From assembly GCA_046330075.1 (NCBI GenBank), contig JAXLTL010000003.1, positions 124,001 through 188,000 of the forward strand: a stretch of 64,000 bases of DNA. The letters run 5' to 3'. Positions 8,675 to 17,939 of the stretch are shown here, one piece after another (within the stretch, counting starts at the first letter, position 1; every line of letters starts with the position of its first letter). The stretch is from JAJTFW01 sp046330075. GTDB lineage: Bacteria > Bacteroidota > Bacteroidia > AKYH767-A > OLB10. The notes under the pieces were generated by a model that was not told the origin of the DNA, made no database searches, and saw only the letters and a list, made by a program, of their open reading frames with translations. A program made the translations under genes and the position numbers.

Positions 8675-9873
8675 CCCTTACGGCGGATTTTTACAAGGCA
8701 ATCGGCAAGATATTCATATTGCTCAATACTGTTGTAAGCCTGCACAGCAATTCTCAGCCAGGCCTTCATCTTATCTCCGCCAAAGAGGAACACGGGTACC
8801 TGAATATGAAATTCACGTTGCAGGCGCTGCTTCAGTGGTGGATTCATTCCGAAAAAACGGGCAGGGAGTTCAGGGTTTTCATCCACCAGCATGGTGCTGA
8901 GATGAGAAATCATGGATGCTGGTGCCGGTAATTCCAGCTCCAGTTTTTCAGCCAGCATTTTGCGGGCAGCCAGGCAGAGTTTCCTGTTATGATCGCGTAA
9001 TGTTTCCCAGTTGCCCATAATACTACCCATATAGGCAATGGCAGGCTTTACACAGAGATAGGCGGTGTAATCTTCTGTTCCCGGCCAGATGAACTGTGCA
9101 CTCCAGTGGGCTGGAGTACCGGCATAAAGATCATTTTTGTGTGAAATCTGCAAGGGGACGATTTTCTCTTGTTTGTCTTTTCGCACATGCAATAACGCTG
9201 ATCCTTTTGGAGAGCAAATCCACTTATGACAATTTCCGGTATAATAACTGGCTCCGATCTTATCGATATTCAGATTCAGCATCCCCGGAGCATGAGCACC
9301 ATCCACCAGCACTTCTACACCACGTGATTCCAGTTCCTGTACAATCCGTTCAACAGGGAAGATGATTCCTGTACCTGAAGTGATATGGTCTACCATGGCT
9401 AATCGGGTGCGTGGCGTTACCGCATCGGTGAAAGCCTGAATAATCTGTTCGTCGGATTCAACCGGAAAAGGCACTTTTGCAACTACGATACGTGCACCGC
9501 TTTTCTGAGCGTAATATTCGATGGCGTTATTACAGGCTCCATATGCATGTGAATGGGTAATGATTTCATCGCCTTCTTCAAAGCGAAGACTGTGCAGAAT
9601 GGTGTTTACTCCCATGGTGGCATTCCGTACAAATACCAGATCATTTGTGTCGGCATGTACAAAATCCGCCAGCGCCTGTTTGTTTTCAGCATATCCGCTG
9701 ATGAAATCTTCGTTCATAAAACGGATCAGATCCTTTTCCATCTTGCGATGAAGCGCATGCTGGAATTCCAGAATAGGAACAGGACAACCGCCAAAGGAAC
9801 CATGATTCAGGAAAACCGTGTTTTTTTCGTGGTTCCAGTGTTGTTCGTAGGAGGAGTAGGGAGGTAGTTGCAT
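8671..9873 (-). CDS. PLP-dependent aminotransferase class V family protein (isopenicillin-N epimerase-like)
   Basis: A 400-residue protein from the ATG at 9873; an in-frame TTG six codons upstream lies inside the probable promoter box and is rejected. The fold-type I signature is clear: VFLNHGSFGG near the N-terminus, VRNATMGVNTILHSL, the cofactor-ring Asp/His pair in VDGAHAPG (about 191-194) and the Schiff-base lysine in CHKW (about residue 217). Proteins of this branch include isopenicillin-N epimerase-like enzymes, cysteine desulfurases and kynureninase-like enzymes. The exact substrate cannot be read from sequence. Cytoplasmic, monocistronic. Confidence 0.88.
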   Translation of the reverse strand: MQLPPYSSYEQHWNHEKNTVFLNHGSFGGCPVPILEFQHALHRKMEKDLIRFMNEDFISGYAENKQALADFVHADTNDLVFVRNATMGVNTILHSLRFEEGDEIITHSHAYGACNNAIEYYAQKSGARIVVAKVPFPVESDEQIIQAFTDAVTPRTRLAMVDHITSGTGIIFPVERIVQELESRGVEVLVDGAHAPGMLNLNIDKIGASYYTGNCHKWICSPKGSALLHVRKDKQEKIVPLQISHKNDLYAGTPAHWSAQFIWPGTEDYTAYLCVKPAIAYMGSIMGNWETLRDHNRKLCLAARKMLAEKLELELPAPASMISHLSTMLVDENPELPARFFGMNPPLKQRLQREFHIQVPVFLFGGDKMKAWLRIAVQAYNSIEQYEYLADCLVKIRRKG

Positions 9874-9888
9874 AGTTTTGGGATCATG

Positions 9889-9896
9889 CAAGAATA
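9889..9896 (-). promoter_or_regulatory. Near-consensus TAnnTTTG box for the class V aminotransferase
   Basis: TATTCTTG (one mismatch) 15 bp upstream of the ATG at 9873. The spacing matches several other genes here and supports the ATG rather than the upstream TTG as the start. Confidence 0.4.
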
Positions 9897-9935
9897 GCTA
9901 AATTTGGGAAAGAGCTCGAATTGTTCCTGCATTTC

Positions 9936-9965
9936 TTGTCGTTCTGCATGATTTTTCTAATTTTA
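9936..9965 (+). promoter_or_regulatory. Promoter with start codon at the predicted +1
   Basis: TTG (9936-9938), 19-bp spacer, TAATTTTA (9958-9965), then the ATG four bases later. The -33/-7 spacing is typical of Bacteroidota and the message would be leaderless. Confidence 0.5.
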
Positions 9966-9969
9966 GGTC

Positions 9970-12159
9970 ATGAACATCTTTACCTGTCTCCGTTCAGCTT
10001 TGCTTTTCGCAGCGTTGCTGATCCCTGCATTTCTTCCGGCGCAGGCACTTCGTATCGCATCCTTTCCTACTGATGGATATGGAGGAGCTTCAGAAATGAT
10101 TCCATTCAACGGCAAGTTGTTTTTCTCTGCCTATGATCCTCAGTATGGCCGCGAGTTATGGTGCACCGATGGTTCTGCAGCTGGTACTTACCGCGTGCTT
10201 GATCTGGTGCCGGGTCCGGGTTCCGGCATCGGCGGATTTTTTGAGCTTACCGCGAAGGTGTTCGACGGGTATCTGTATTTCAGAGGGCAGGACTCCTTAC
10301 ATGGGTCAGAGTTATGGAGAACAGATGGTACTGCAGGCGGAACATCGTTGTTTGCTGATCTGGTTCCAGGAACAACCTCCTCCGGAGTGGGACAGCTGAC
10401 AGTGGTCGATTCGCTGATGTTCTTCACTACGTATGTAAGTTCGATGTCGTTATGGCGCACGAACGGAACGGTGGCAGGTACCTTCAGTGTGAAATCATTT
10501 ATGATTGCGTCTGGTCTTTCCGCATGGAATGGGAAATTATATTTTGCAGGAGATGATAATAATAACGGACAGGAACTGTGGAAAAGTAACGGGACTGTAA
10601 ATGGTACGGTTTTGTTGAAAGATCTGAATGGCGTCGTCGGCGCTTCCCTGCCCTGTAATTTTCATCCGACTCCTTCGGCTTTGTATTTTATGGCGAATAC
10701 CAGTTCGGGATGGGAACTATGGAAAACCACCGGAACCTTTGCATCTACAGTACAGGTGATTGATCTGAATCCGGGTTCAAACGACGGACTGATCAACTCC
10801 TACAAAGACGCTTACATGAATAATATCGGAGATACTCTTTTTTTCAAGGGCCGGAGTTCGAACGGACCTTTTCAGCTGTTTATGACCGATGGTACGGTTG
10901 CCGGTACTCAGCAGTTGTCTTCATTTGCGAATACGCTCGACGACAATTCCTGGTTTCCGGTGGTAAACGGGAAAGTGCTCGTAGCGGGGTTTTATGATAC
11001 CCGCTGGTGGGGCTGGGATGCTCAAACCGGAGTTGGGGGATATACCAATTATCCGGTCATGTACTTCATCTTCGGTTGGCAAGGCAGATATCTGTTTGTT
11101 GATTCACTGTATTATTTCTGTGGAAATGACTCTCTCTACGGGCAGGAATTATGGCGGTCGGATGGAAGTGTGGCCGGCACCGAACGGCAGCAGGAAACGC
11201 ACCTGCTCAACAACTGGTCATCGAATCAAACACTGGGGTTCAATCATCTGTATGGACTAACAGGCAATCAACTGGTGTTTTCGTTAGCGCGTAACCGTTA
11301 TGTTCCTGAACAGGCCCTTTTCAGCATAGATATTACAGATACCACATCACTTCATCCGCCTTCTGTTAGTGTGACGGTTCCGGTCGTTTCTTCCGGCACC
11401 GCTCATGTGGTATGGAACAGAGTGAATAATGCAGATGATTATCAGCTGCAATATCGCCGTTTGCAGGATACTGCATGGGTGCAGCTTACCCTGACTGAAA
11501 CCTATAAAGCACTCAATAATCTCGATACAGCCTCTGTGTACGTCGTCCGGTTACGTTCACGTATCAATGGGCTGCCTTCAGCCTGGAGCGATACCAGTAC
11601 GTTTGATTTTGTGTATACGACTCAGGATTATGATCTCGATATGCTGGCCGAGCGGGCAGAAGACAGCACAACGATGCGGCTGTACTGGATGACCTCCTCT
11701 GTGTTTCAGCAGGTCCAGTTCCGTTATAACGTTTATGACAGTACGGCCACGCAAACCACAATGGGTTTTAATGGATTTAAACGCATTACAGGATTGCAGC
11801 CCGGAACACTTTATGCCTATACCTACAGAGTATTTGATGGCTTTTCATGGGGACCCTGGTATCCCGGTTCTTTCTATTTCCATACACCGGGAAGTGGTAC
11901 TGCTACTGTAGAAGAAGAGATATCCGGATCGGTGACTCCTCTGGTAATTGCCCCCAATCCTGTCCGCTCACAACTGTTTATTCAGGAATTACCGGCCGGG
12001 AAATACAGGTATCAAATCATACATGAAGACGGAAAAAAGATAAAGGATGGCAATCTGGAGGAGAACAGGCTCGATGTATCGTATTTACCTTCCGGATGGT
12101 ATCTGCTGATCATCGAATCTGACCGGGGTCGCTTTGCCGGGAAGTTCATCCGACAGTAG
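9970..12159 (+). CDS. ELWxxDGT-repeat secreted protein with T9SS sorting domain
   Basis: A 729-residue protein: signal peptide (1-25, ending FLPAQ), then about seven ELWxxDGT-type repeats (ELWCTDGSAAGT, ELWRTDGTAGGT, LWRTNGTVAGT, ELWKSNGTVNGT, ELWKTTGTFAST, LFMTDGTVAGT, ELWRSDGSVAGT) that probably form a beta-propeller. Two fibronectin type III-like modules follow (about 460-635), and a type A T9SS sorting domain from IAPNPVRSQ to KFIRQ. The role of ELWxxDGT proteins is unknown; they are abundant cell-surface proteins in Bacteroidota. It is followed by a methyltransferase gene 31 bp downstream, which has its own promoter box. Confidence 0.9.
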   Translation: MNIFTCLRSALLFAALLIPAFLPAQALRIASFPTDGYGGASEMIPFNGKLFFSAYDPQYGRELWCTDGSAAGTYRVLDLVPGPGSGIGGFFELTAKVFDGYLYFRGQDSLHGSELWRTDGTAGGTSLFADLVPGTTSSGVGQLTVVDSLMFFTTYVSSMSLWRTNGTVAGTFSVKSFMIASGLSAWNGKLYFAGDDNNNGQELWKSNGTVNGTVLLKDLNGVVGASLPCNFHPTPSALYFMANTSSGWELWKTTGTFASTVQVIDLNPGSNDGLINSYKDAYMNNIGDTLFFKGRSSNGPFQLFMTDGTVAGTQQLSSFANTLDDNSWFPVVNGKVLVAGFYDTRWWGWDAQTGVGGYTNYPVMYFIFGWQGRYLFVDSLYYFCGNDSLYGQELWRSDGSVAGTERQQETHLLNNWSSNQTLGFNHLYGLTGNQLVFSLARNRYVPEQALFSIDITDTTSLHPPSVSVTVPVVSSGTAHVVWNRVNNADDYQLQYRRLQDTAWVQLTLTETYKALNNLDTASVYVVRLRSRINGLPSAWSDTSTFDFVYTTQDYDLDMLAERAEDSTTMRLYWMTSSVFQQVQFRYNVYDSTATQTTMGFNGFKRITGLQPGTLYAYTYRVFDGFSWGPWYPGSFYFHTPGSGTATVEEEISGSVTPLVIAPNPVRSQLFIQELPAGKYRYQIIHEDGKKIKDGNLEENRLDVSYLPSGWYLLIIESDRGRFAGKFIRQ

Positions 12160-12177
12160 GAGAAACGGGGCATTGTC

Positions 12178-12185
12178 TATCTTTG
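12178..12185 (+). promoter_or_regulatory. TAnnTTTG box deciding the start of the RNA methyltransferase
   Basis: Exact TATCTTTG five bases before the ATG at 12191. It rules out an upstream in-frame start inside the previous gene and predicts a leaderless transcript. Confidence 0.5.
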
Positions 12186-12190
12186 CAGGG

Positions 12191-13366
12191 ATGTCAACAC
12201 CTGCCCCTGATCTGAACCTTGTTATTTCCACCTATGCCGGACTCGAAGAAGTGCTGGCCAAAGAAATACGGATCCTGGGCGGACGAGATATCGAAACCCA
12301 CACCCGGGCTGTTTCCTGTGTGGGTGATAAAGGCTTTATGTACAAGGCCAATTTTTCACTGCGTACTGCTTTGCGTGTAATGGTGAAACTCGATAGTTTT
12401 TCCATCCGCGGCGGACAGGATATCTATGAAGGCATACGACGCATTGACTGGTCGCAGTATATGAAAGTTGACCAGACATTTGCAGTGCGGTGTACCTTGA
12501 GTTCCGATCTGTTTGACAATAATCTGTTCCCGGCGCTGAAAGCGAAAGATGCGATTGCTGATTTTTTCAGAGGAAAGCATGGACAACGCCCTGACGTCCA
12601 CAAAACAAATCCCGATCTGGAGGTGCAGTTGTTCATTCACCGGAATCAATGTCAGGTTTCGATCAACTCCAGCGGTCCTTCCCTGCATCTGCGTGGTTAC
12701 CGCAAAGAAGTAGATAAAGCTCCGCTCAGTGAAGTACTGGCGGCAGGTATTATTCTCCTGAGTGGTTGGGAACCGCATATGCCACTGGTGGATTTTATGT
12801 GCGGCTCGGGCACCATTCCCATCGAAGCAGCCTTGATTGCTGCAAAGATTCCGCCCGGAACTTTTCGCGAATATTTCGCCTTCGAGCGCTGGCCGGATTT
12901 CGAACCCGAACTCTTTGCTCTGATACGTGAAAAGCAGATGGAACGCATCAGCGACTCGGAAGTTAAAATCGTAGGCAACGAGCTGAATAAATTTGTGTAC
13001 AACAAGGCGTTGGAAAATATTGAGGCTGCCGGAGTAGAAGATATGGTTCAGTTGCATTTGGGCGACTTCCGTGAACTGCAGCATACCTTTAAAAGGGGAG
13101 TGGTGATTATCAATCCTCCGTATGGGGAAAAGCTGAAGGTGGAAGATGTGGAGGAGTTATACGCCGCTATCGGAACCCAGCTGAAGCATCATTACGCGGG
13201 TTTTAAAGCCTGGATTTTTACCGGGAGTCCTGAAGGTGCAAGGGCGGTGGGTTTGCGTCCCAATAACCGAATAAAGCTGTTTAACGGACCGCTGGAATGT
13301 CGTCTGCTGGGCTACGAATTATTCGAGGGTAAGAAAAGCGAACGTCACCTGAAAAGTGAATCATAG
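12191..13366 (+). CDS. THUMP-domain class I rRNA methyltransferase (RlmL N-terminal-type, guanine-N2)
   Basis: A 391-residue protein. Residues ~5-160 match the ferredoxin-like plus THUMP region (VISTYAGLEEVLAKEI at the start). Residues ~165-370 form the UPF0020 methyltransferase domain with the SAM-binding motif VDFMCGSGTIPIEAA and the catalytic NPPYGEKL motif, which is typical of exocyclic-amine N-methyltransferases. It corresponds to the first half of E. coli RlmL, which makes m2G2445 in 23S rRNA; the stand-alone form is common in Bacteroidota. The exact RNA target is inferred from family. Confidence 0.88.
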   Translation: MSTPAPDLNLVISTYAGLEEVLAKEIRILGGRDIETHTRAVSCVGDKGFMYKANFSLRTALRVMVKLDSFSIRGGQDIYEGIRRIDWSQYMKVDQTFAVRCTLSSDLFDNNLFPALKAKDAIADFFRGKHGQRPDVHKTNPDLEVQLFIHRNQCQVSINSSGPSLHLRGYRKEVDKAPLSEVLAAGIILLSGWEPHMPLVDFMCGSGTIPIEAALIAAKIPPGTFREYFAFERWPDFEPELFALIREKQMERISDSEVKIVGNELNKFVYNKALENIEAAGVEDMVQLHLGDFRELQHTFKRGVVIINPPYGEKLKVEDVEELYAAIGTQLKHHYAGFKAWIFTGSPEGARAVGLRPNNRIKLFNGPLECRLLGYELFEGKKSERHLKSES

Positions 13367-13372
13367 GAAAAT

Positions 13373-13404
13373 AAAAAAGCCGTCGATGAGGACGGCTTTT
13401 TTCT
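13373..13404. terminator. Bidirectional Rho-independent terminator
   Basis: A perfect 12-bp stem (13373-13384 with 13391-13402) with a six-base loop, A-run on one side and T-run on the other. It can end both the methyltransferase transcript (+) and the zinc-ribbon transcript (-). Confidence 0.85.
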
Positions 13405-13420
13405 CAGGGTATATTTCTGA

Positions 13421-14245
13421 TTAGTTTTTTTCAAGGATATTGGCATCTACCAGAATTCTTCCGCAGTGTTCACAAACGATGATCTTTTTGCGCTGACGGA
13501 TATCGAGCTGACGCTGTGGCGGGATTTTGTTGAAGCAACCACCGCAGGCGTCGCGGGTGATCGATACAACAGCCAGACCGTTGCGTGCATTGTTGCGGAT
13601 TCGTTTATAAGCTGTCAGGAGACGCTCTTCAATCACATCTGAAGCTTTGTTTGACTCACCGGAAAGTTCCGCTTCTTCCTTCTCGGTTTCCGCGATGATG
13701 GAGTCCAGTTCATTCTTCTTGGTCTGCAGGTCCTGCTTGCGTTCTTCGAGCGTCTTCTCAGAAGCTTCAAGAATTTGTTTTTTTGCAGCCAGATCAGCTG
13801 TATGTTCCTTGATGCGTTTTTCGCAAAGCTGGATTTCGAGTTGCTGGTATTCGATTTCTTTGTTGAGCGAATCGAATTCGCGGTTGTTCTTTACCGCTCC
13901 CTGCTGTCCCTGATATTTTTTGATCAGTGCCTGCGCATCCTTGATTGTCTGCTTGCGGTTTTTGATCTGATCTTCCAGCGACTTTACTTCTTCGCTGTAG
14001 TTATTGATACGGGTTTGTAAACCGGTTACCTCATCTTCAAGATCGCTTACTTCCATCGGAAGTTCTCCGCGTGTGATGCGGATGCGGTCAATCTGGCTGT
14101 CGATCAGCTGGAGTTGGTAAAGAGCCCGCAGTTTGTCCTCGATGGTATTGTCGCCTTTGTCAATATGACGGACAACCGGCGTTTCTTTCCGTGGGGCTTC
14201 TGCTACAGCAGCTTCTTCTTTCGGTGTTGATTTTTTTGCAGCCAT
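13421..14245 (-). CDS. Coiled-coil C4-type zinc-ribbon protein
   Basis: A 274-residue protein. Residues ~30-215 form one long coiled coil rich in Glu, Lys and Gln, and the C-terminus carries a zinc ribbon with CGGC and, about 20 residues on, CEHCGRI. This is the PF02591 (zf-RING_7 / CdsZ-like) architecture, which occurs widely and binds zinc and possibly nucleic acid. The first ~25 residues are charged and low complexity. It is the second gene of an operon: only one base separates it from the stop of the Nif3-like gene upstream, a pairing seen in many Bacteroidota. Molecular function is not firmly known. Confidence 0.85.
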   Translation of the reverse strand: MAAKKSTPKEEAAVAEAPRKETPVVRHIDKGDNTIEDKLRALYQLQLIDSQIDRIRITRGELPMEVSDLEDEVTGLQTRINNYSEEVKSLEDQIKNRKQTIKDAQALIKKYQGQQGAVKNNREFDSLNKEIEYQQLEIQLCEKRIKEHTADLAAKKQILEASEKTLEERKQDLQTKKNELDSIIAETEKEEAELSGESNKASDVIEERLLTAYKRIRNNARNGLAVVSITRDACGGCFNKIPPQRQLDIRQRKKIIVCEHCGRILVDANILEKN

Positions 14246-14246
14246 G

Positions 14247-15344
14247 CTAGCGGTAATAAATGGGATTGGTGTTAGTCTCCGTTAAACGGACGGCAAATGT
14301 AGTGAATTTTTGGCTCAAATACCCGGTCAGCAGGTTGATTGTAAATTGCTCAGTTTCAAAGTGTCCGATGTCGGCAATGAGGATGCGGTGGTCGGCATCA
14401 AAAAACTGGTGGTATTTGAAGTCGGCGGAAATAAAAATATCTGCTCCGGCGGCAATGGCGTCATGTAGCAGGAAACTTCCTGCTCCTCCGCAGAGGGCAA
14501 TGGTCTTTATCTCTTTCTTTATCAGTGCAGTATGGCGAATCATGCGGACGTTCATGACGGTTTTTAGCTGGTCCAGAAATGCCTCCGTGTTCATCGGCAG
14601 AGGTAGTTCGCCAATCAAGCCGGCGCCAATGCTTTGCAGTTGATTTTCAAGTGTGTAGATGTCGTAGGCGATTTCCTCGTAGGGATGGCTGGCTCGCAGT
14701 GCCGTCAGTATTTCCCGTTCTTTCCAGTGCGGATAGATGGTTTCTATGCGGATTTCTGGTTCCCGGTGTATTTCTCCAATCTCACCAACAAAAGGATTTG
14801 TGTTGTGACCTGCCTTAAAGGTGCCTGTTCCTGCTGATAAAAAACTACAATCGCTGTATGCTCCGATCTGTCCGGCCCCGGCATCACAAAGCGCTGCTCT
14901 TACGGTTTCGGCCTGCTCCTGTGGAACGTAAGTGACCAGTTTACGGAGTTTGCCTTTCATAGGCGTCAGGATCCGTGTTTTTTGAAGTCCGAGCTGTTCG
15001 GCAAAGCGGTGGTTGACGCCCTCATAAACATTGTCGAGATTGGTATGGATGGCGTAGATGGCAATATGGTGGCGGATCGCTTTGATGATCACTCTTTCTA
15101 CATAATTGCGTCCGGTGATCTTTTTAAGTCCGGAAAATATAATCGGATGGTGCGCAACAATGAGGTTGCATTGTTTCGCAATAGCTTCGTCAATGACCTC
15201 CTCTACAGCGTCGAGGCAAACAAGGATGCCGGTGATTTCCTGATCAGGTGATCCGGTGATGAGTCCTGCGTTATCATACGATTCCTGCAACGATGGCGGG
15301 GCCAGAGATTCGAGAGCGCGGATAATGTCGTTAAGTTGAGCCAT
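14247..15344 (-). CDS. Nif3-like dinuclear metal-centre protein (DUF34)
   Basis: A 365-residue protein starting at the ATG 15344 (an in-frame TTG at 15362 lies inside the promoter box). Family features: LAPPSLQESYDNAGL, the metal-ligand motif IVAHHPIIFSGLK, AIYAIHTNLDNV, the inserted PII-like domain in the middle (about 130-230), and the C-terminal metal motif ADFKYHQFFDA with DIGHFETE. Members form toroidal hexamers with two metals per subunit. They have been connected with GTP cyclohydrolase I-like and metal-handling roles, but the reaction is unsettled. Translationally linked to the zinc-ribbon gene. Confidence 0.92.
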   Translation of the reverse strand: MAQLNDIIRALESLAPPSLQESYDNAGLITGSPDQEITGILVCLDAVEEVIDEAIAKQCNLIVAHHPIIFSGLKKITGRNYVERVIIKAIRHHIAIYAIHTNLDNVYEGVNHRFAEQLGLQKTRILTPMKGKLRKLVTYVPQEQAETVRAALCDAGAGQIGAYSDCSFLSAGTGTFKAGHNTNPFVGEIGEIHREPEIRIETIYPHWKEREILTALRASHPYEEIAYDIYTLENQLQSIGAGLIGELPLPMNTEAFLDQLKTVMNVRMIRHTALIKKEIKTIALCGGAGSFLLHDAIAAGADIFISADFKYHQFFDADHRILIADIGHFETEQFTINLLTGYLSQKFTTFAVRLTETNTNPIYYR

Positions 15345-15359
15345 AAGTGATGGATGGCT

Positions 15360-15367
15360 CAAAGGTA
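15360..15367 (-). promoter_or_regulatory. TAnnTTTG box for the Nif3/zinc-ribbon operon
   Basis: Exact TACCTTTG on the minus strand, ending 15 bp before the ATG at 15344. It overlaps the alternative TTG start at 15362 and so excludes it. Confidence 0.55.
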
Positions 15368-15391
15368 GTCAAGCCCTGAAGAAAATCCGAT

Positions 15392-15399
15392 TACTTTTG
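15392..15399 (+). promoter_or_regulatory. TAnnTTTG box five bases before lpxK
   Basis: Exact TACTTTTG. With the ATG at 15405 the predicted transcript starts at or next to the start codon. Confidence 0.5.
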
Positions 15400-15404
15400 A
15401 CCCC

Positions 15405-16433
15405 ATGCGTTTATTGCTGTTACCGTTTTCATGGATCTATGGATGGATCGTGTGGATCCGTAACCGGATGTTCGACCTGCACTGGTTGAAACAGGAGTCG
15501 TTTGAAGTGCCGGTGATCACAGTGGGCAATCTTTCAGCAGGCGGAACAGGTAAATCTCCGCTGGTATTGCACCTGGCTGAACAACTCTGTACAGAGTATA
15601 AAGTGGCGATCCTGAGCCGTGGATACGGACGAACTACTTCCGGATACAGATTGCTCGATGATTCATCCACCGCAACAACCGTGGGTGATGAACCGATGCA
15701 GTACTTCAGGTTGCTGAAAGGTGTACATGTAGCAGTTTGTGAGAAGCGGGCCGAAGGTATCCGCCGGCTGCTGCAGATGGATCCCTCCGTTCAGCTGATT
15801 CTCCTCGATGATGCGTTCCAGCACCGGTATGTGAAGCCGGCCCTGAGTATCCTCCTGACGGATTATTCTTTTCCCTACGATCAGGATCACCTCCTGCCGG
15901 CCGGAAGGCTGAGGGAGCCGGTTGCCGGCGCTGCAAGGGCTTCCATGGTGGTGGTGACCAAATGTCCGTCTGACATTACTCCTCAAAAGAAGCAGGAACT
16001 GGAGCAGCGCCTGAAGCGTTCGCCCGCACAGCAGTTTTTCTTTTCGTATATCCGTTACCGTGACCTAGCATTGCGCGGACAGGAAGTGACCTTGCCGCTC
16101 TCCTCCCTGAAAGGGAAAAAGATATTGCTGGTATGCGGCATTGCCCGTCCGGAACCGTTGCTCGGTTTTTTGCAGTCGCAGGGCGCTGTGACTACTGAAT
16201 TATTCTTCCCCGATCACCATGCTTTCAGTGCCGGAGATGCGCTGCAGATGGTGAAAAAATTCGGGCAATCGGGAGCTGAATGGCTGGTGACGACCCGTAA
16301 GGATGCCATGAGAATGGAAGCCGCCGAATTGCAACAGCATCTCAGCAGATTACCGGTGTATATTCTGGACATCTCCCCGGCATTTATTGGTGCAGATCCG
16401 GCTTCAGCAGTGCGTGCGTTGCTTCGCCGTTAA
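15405..16433 (+). CDS. lpxK: Tetraacyldisaccharide 4'-kinase
   Basis: A 342-residue kinase that phosphorylates the 4'-position of the lipid A disaccharide precursor at the inner face of the cytoplasmic membrane. The P-loop lies at VGNLSAGGTGKSPLVLHLAE (about residues 39-58), preceded by an amphipathic/hydrophobic N-terminus for membrane association. Further family motifs are ILSRGYGR, VGDEPMQ and LLDDAFQHRYV. Length is normal. Stands between unrelated genes, which is usual for lpxK in this phylum. Confidence 0.95.
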   Translation: MRLLLLPFSWIYGWIVWIRNRMFDLHWLKQESFEVPVITVGNLSAGGTGKSPLVLHLAEQLCTEYKVAILSRGYGRTTSGYRLLDDSSTATTVGDEPMQYFRLLKGVHVAVCEKRAEGIRRLLQMDPSVQLILLDDAFQHRYVKPALSILLTDYSFPYDQDHLLPAGRLREPVAGAARASMVVVTKCPSDITPQKKQELEQRLKRSPAQQFFFSYIRYRDLALRGQEVTLPLSSLKGKKILLVCGIARPEPLLGFLQSQGAVTTELFFPDHHAFSAGDALQMVKKFGQSGAEWLVTTRKDAMRMEAAELQQHLSRLPVYILDISPAFIGADPASAVRALLRR

Positions 16434-16528
16434 TGAGAAATTTAAGCCGGGTGTCATTTTTTATCCATAACGGATAAGATAAAGGGAATATATCGGTGTA
16501 ACCCTTATTTTAGCAAAGCCTGATCCGT

Positions 16529-17938
16529 ATGAAAAAACTGACATTTATTCTTCTCTCCTGTATGACCATGCATCTTCAATTGCATGCACAGGTGTATGAG
16601 CAGCAGAATATTTCTCTGCTGTCAAACTGGAATGACACAGCTATTGTGGCCGAACCTTTTTATGGTATCCGTTATAACGGAGTCTGGGGCTGGCACGATG
16701 GAGCCGGTCATGAATATGCGCTGATCGGGGCGACGGATGGGGTGCATGTAATTGATGTAACCAATCCTTCTGCGGCCACCCGGGTTGATTTTGTTCCGGG
16801 ACGCAGATCCGGTTGTATCTGGCGGGAGATAAAGACATACCAGCATTATGCCTATCTCATCAGTGATGATTCGCCACCCAATAGTTTCCAGATTATTGAT
16901 CTGCAGTATCTGCCTGATTCAGTGTCGCTGGTCTACGACAGTGATTCATTGTTCCAGCGCGCGCACACACTTTTTGTGGATGGGAATAAACTCTATTGCG
17001 GGATTGTAAAGGGCGGAATTACTTCTGGTACTTCTTCAATGTCGGTTTATAGTCTCAATGATCCGGAAAATCCTTCCTTTTTACGGGATCTGGATACCGA
17101 TTATGGCTCAACCTTTACCAACCAGCAAGTGCATGATATGTTCGTCAGGAATGATACCGTATACGCATCCGCAGCCTTCGACGGACTTTTTATCCTTCAC
17201 TATGATTCCGTTGTCAATCAGTTTATGATGCTGGGTTCTCTCACCAGTTATCCGGCCCAGGGATATAATCACAGCAGTGCTTTGACCGATGACGGACATA
17301 CCCTCGTTTTCTGTGATGAAGTGCCAACCGGTTTACCTGTAAAAGTGCTCGATGTGCAGGATATGTCCAATCTTACTGTCACTGCTACCTTTCAGAGTAA
17401 TCCGGGTCCAACGCCACATAATCCTTTTATGGTGGGCAACTGGTGTTATATCGCCTATTATCAGGATGGGTTGCAGGTGTATGATGTATCCGATCCTGTG
17501 AATCCCTGGAGAATCGGTTATTTCGATACCCAGTTTCTGACGCCGCAGGGCGGACCTTATACCGGACAATCGTACTCCGGTGCATGGGGAGCCTACCCGT
17601 ATTTGCCCAGCGGGCATGTGCTGGTCTCAGATATGCAAAATGGATTATATGTACTGGATATTTCTCAGATGACCGGTTTGCAGGATCAAGATGGAGAGGC
17701 TTCGTTTTCCCTCTTTCCCAATCCGGTATCCGGGGAAGAGCTGGTCAGTATCCGGCTGTATGATCAGCATCTGAATACGTTGAAGATGCTCGATGCCACA
17801 GGCCGTGTTGTGCTGACCAGGGAAATTAATGGCGCATCAACGCTCCGGCTTCCCATTGGCGACTATTCATCCGGACTTTATTTTTTGGAAGTGTCAGGAA
17901 CAAAGGGACGGGCTGTCCGGAAACTGATGATAAAATAG
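16529..17938 (+). CDS. Choice-of-anchor B family secreted protein with T9SS sorting domain
   Basis: A 469-residue protein: signal peptide (1-20, ending LHAQ), then a beta-propeller-like region of repeated LVI/DVSDP units (VIDVTNPSAATRV, VYSLNDPENPSFLRDL, VLDVQDMSNLTV, VYDVSDPVNPWRIGYF), characteristic of choice-of-anchor B / LVIVD-repeat proteins. The last ~75 residues are a type A T9SS sorting domain (FPNPVSG ... SSGLYFLEV ... KLMIK). A surface location is expected; the role of the propeller is unknown. A TATTTTAG box lies 15 bp upstream of the ATG. Confidence 0.87.
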   Translation: MKKLTFILLSCMTMHLQLHAQVYEQQNISLLSNWNDTAIVAEPFYGIRYNGVWGWHDGAGHEYALIGATDGVHVIDVTNPSAATRVDFVPGRRSGCIWREIKTYQHYAYLISDDSPPNSFQIIDLQYLPDSVSLVYDSDSLFQRAHTLFVDGNKLYCGIVKGGITSGTSSMSVYSLNDPENPSFLRDLDTDYGSTFTNQQVHDMFVRNDTVYASAAFDGLFILHYDSVVNQFMMLGSLTSYPAQGYNHSSALTDDGHTLVFCDEVPTGLPVKVLDVQDMSNLTVTATFQSNPGPTPHNPFMVGNWCYIAYYQDGLQVYDVSDPVNPWRIGYFDTQFLTPQGGPYTGQSYSGAWGAYPYLPSGHVLVSDMQNGLYVLDISQMTGLQDQDGEASFSLFPNPVSGEELVSIRLYDQHLNTLKMLDATGRVVLTREINGASTLRLPIGDYSSGLYFLEVSGTKGRAVRKLMIK

Positions 17939-17939
17939 A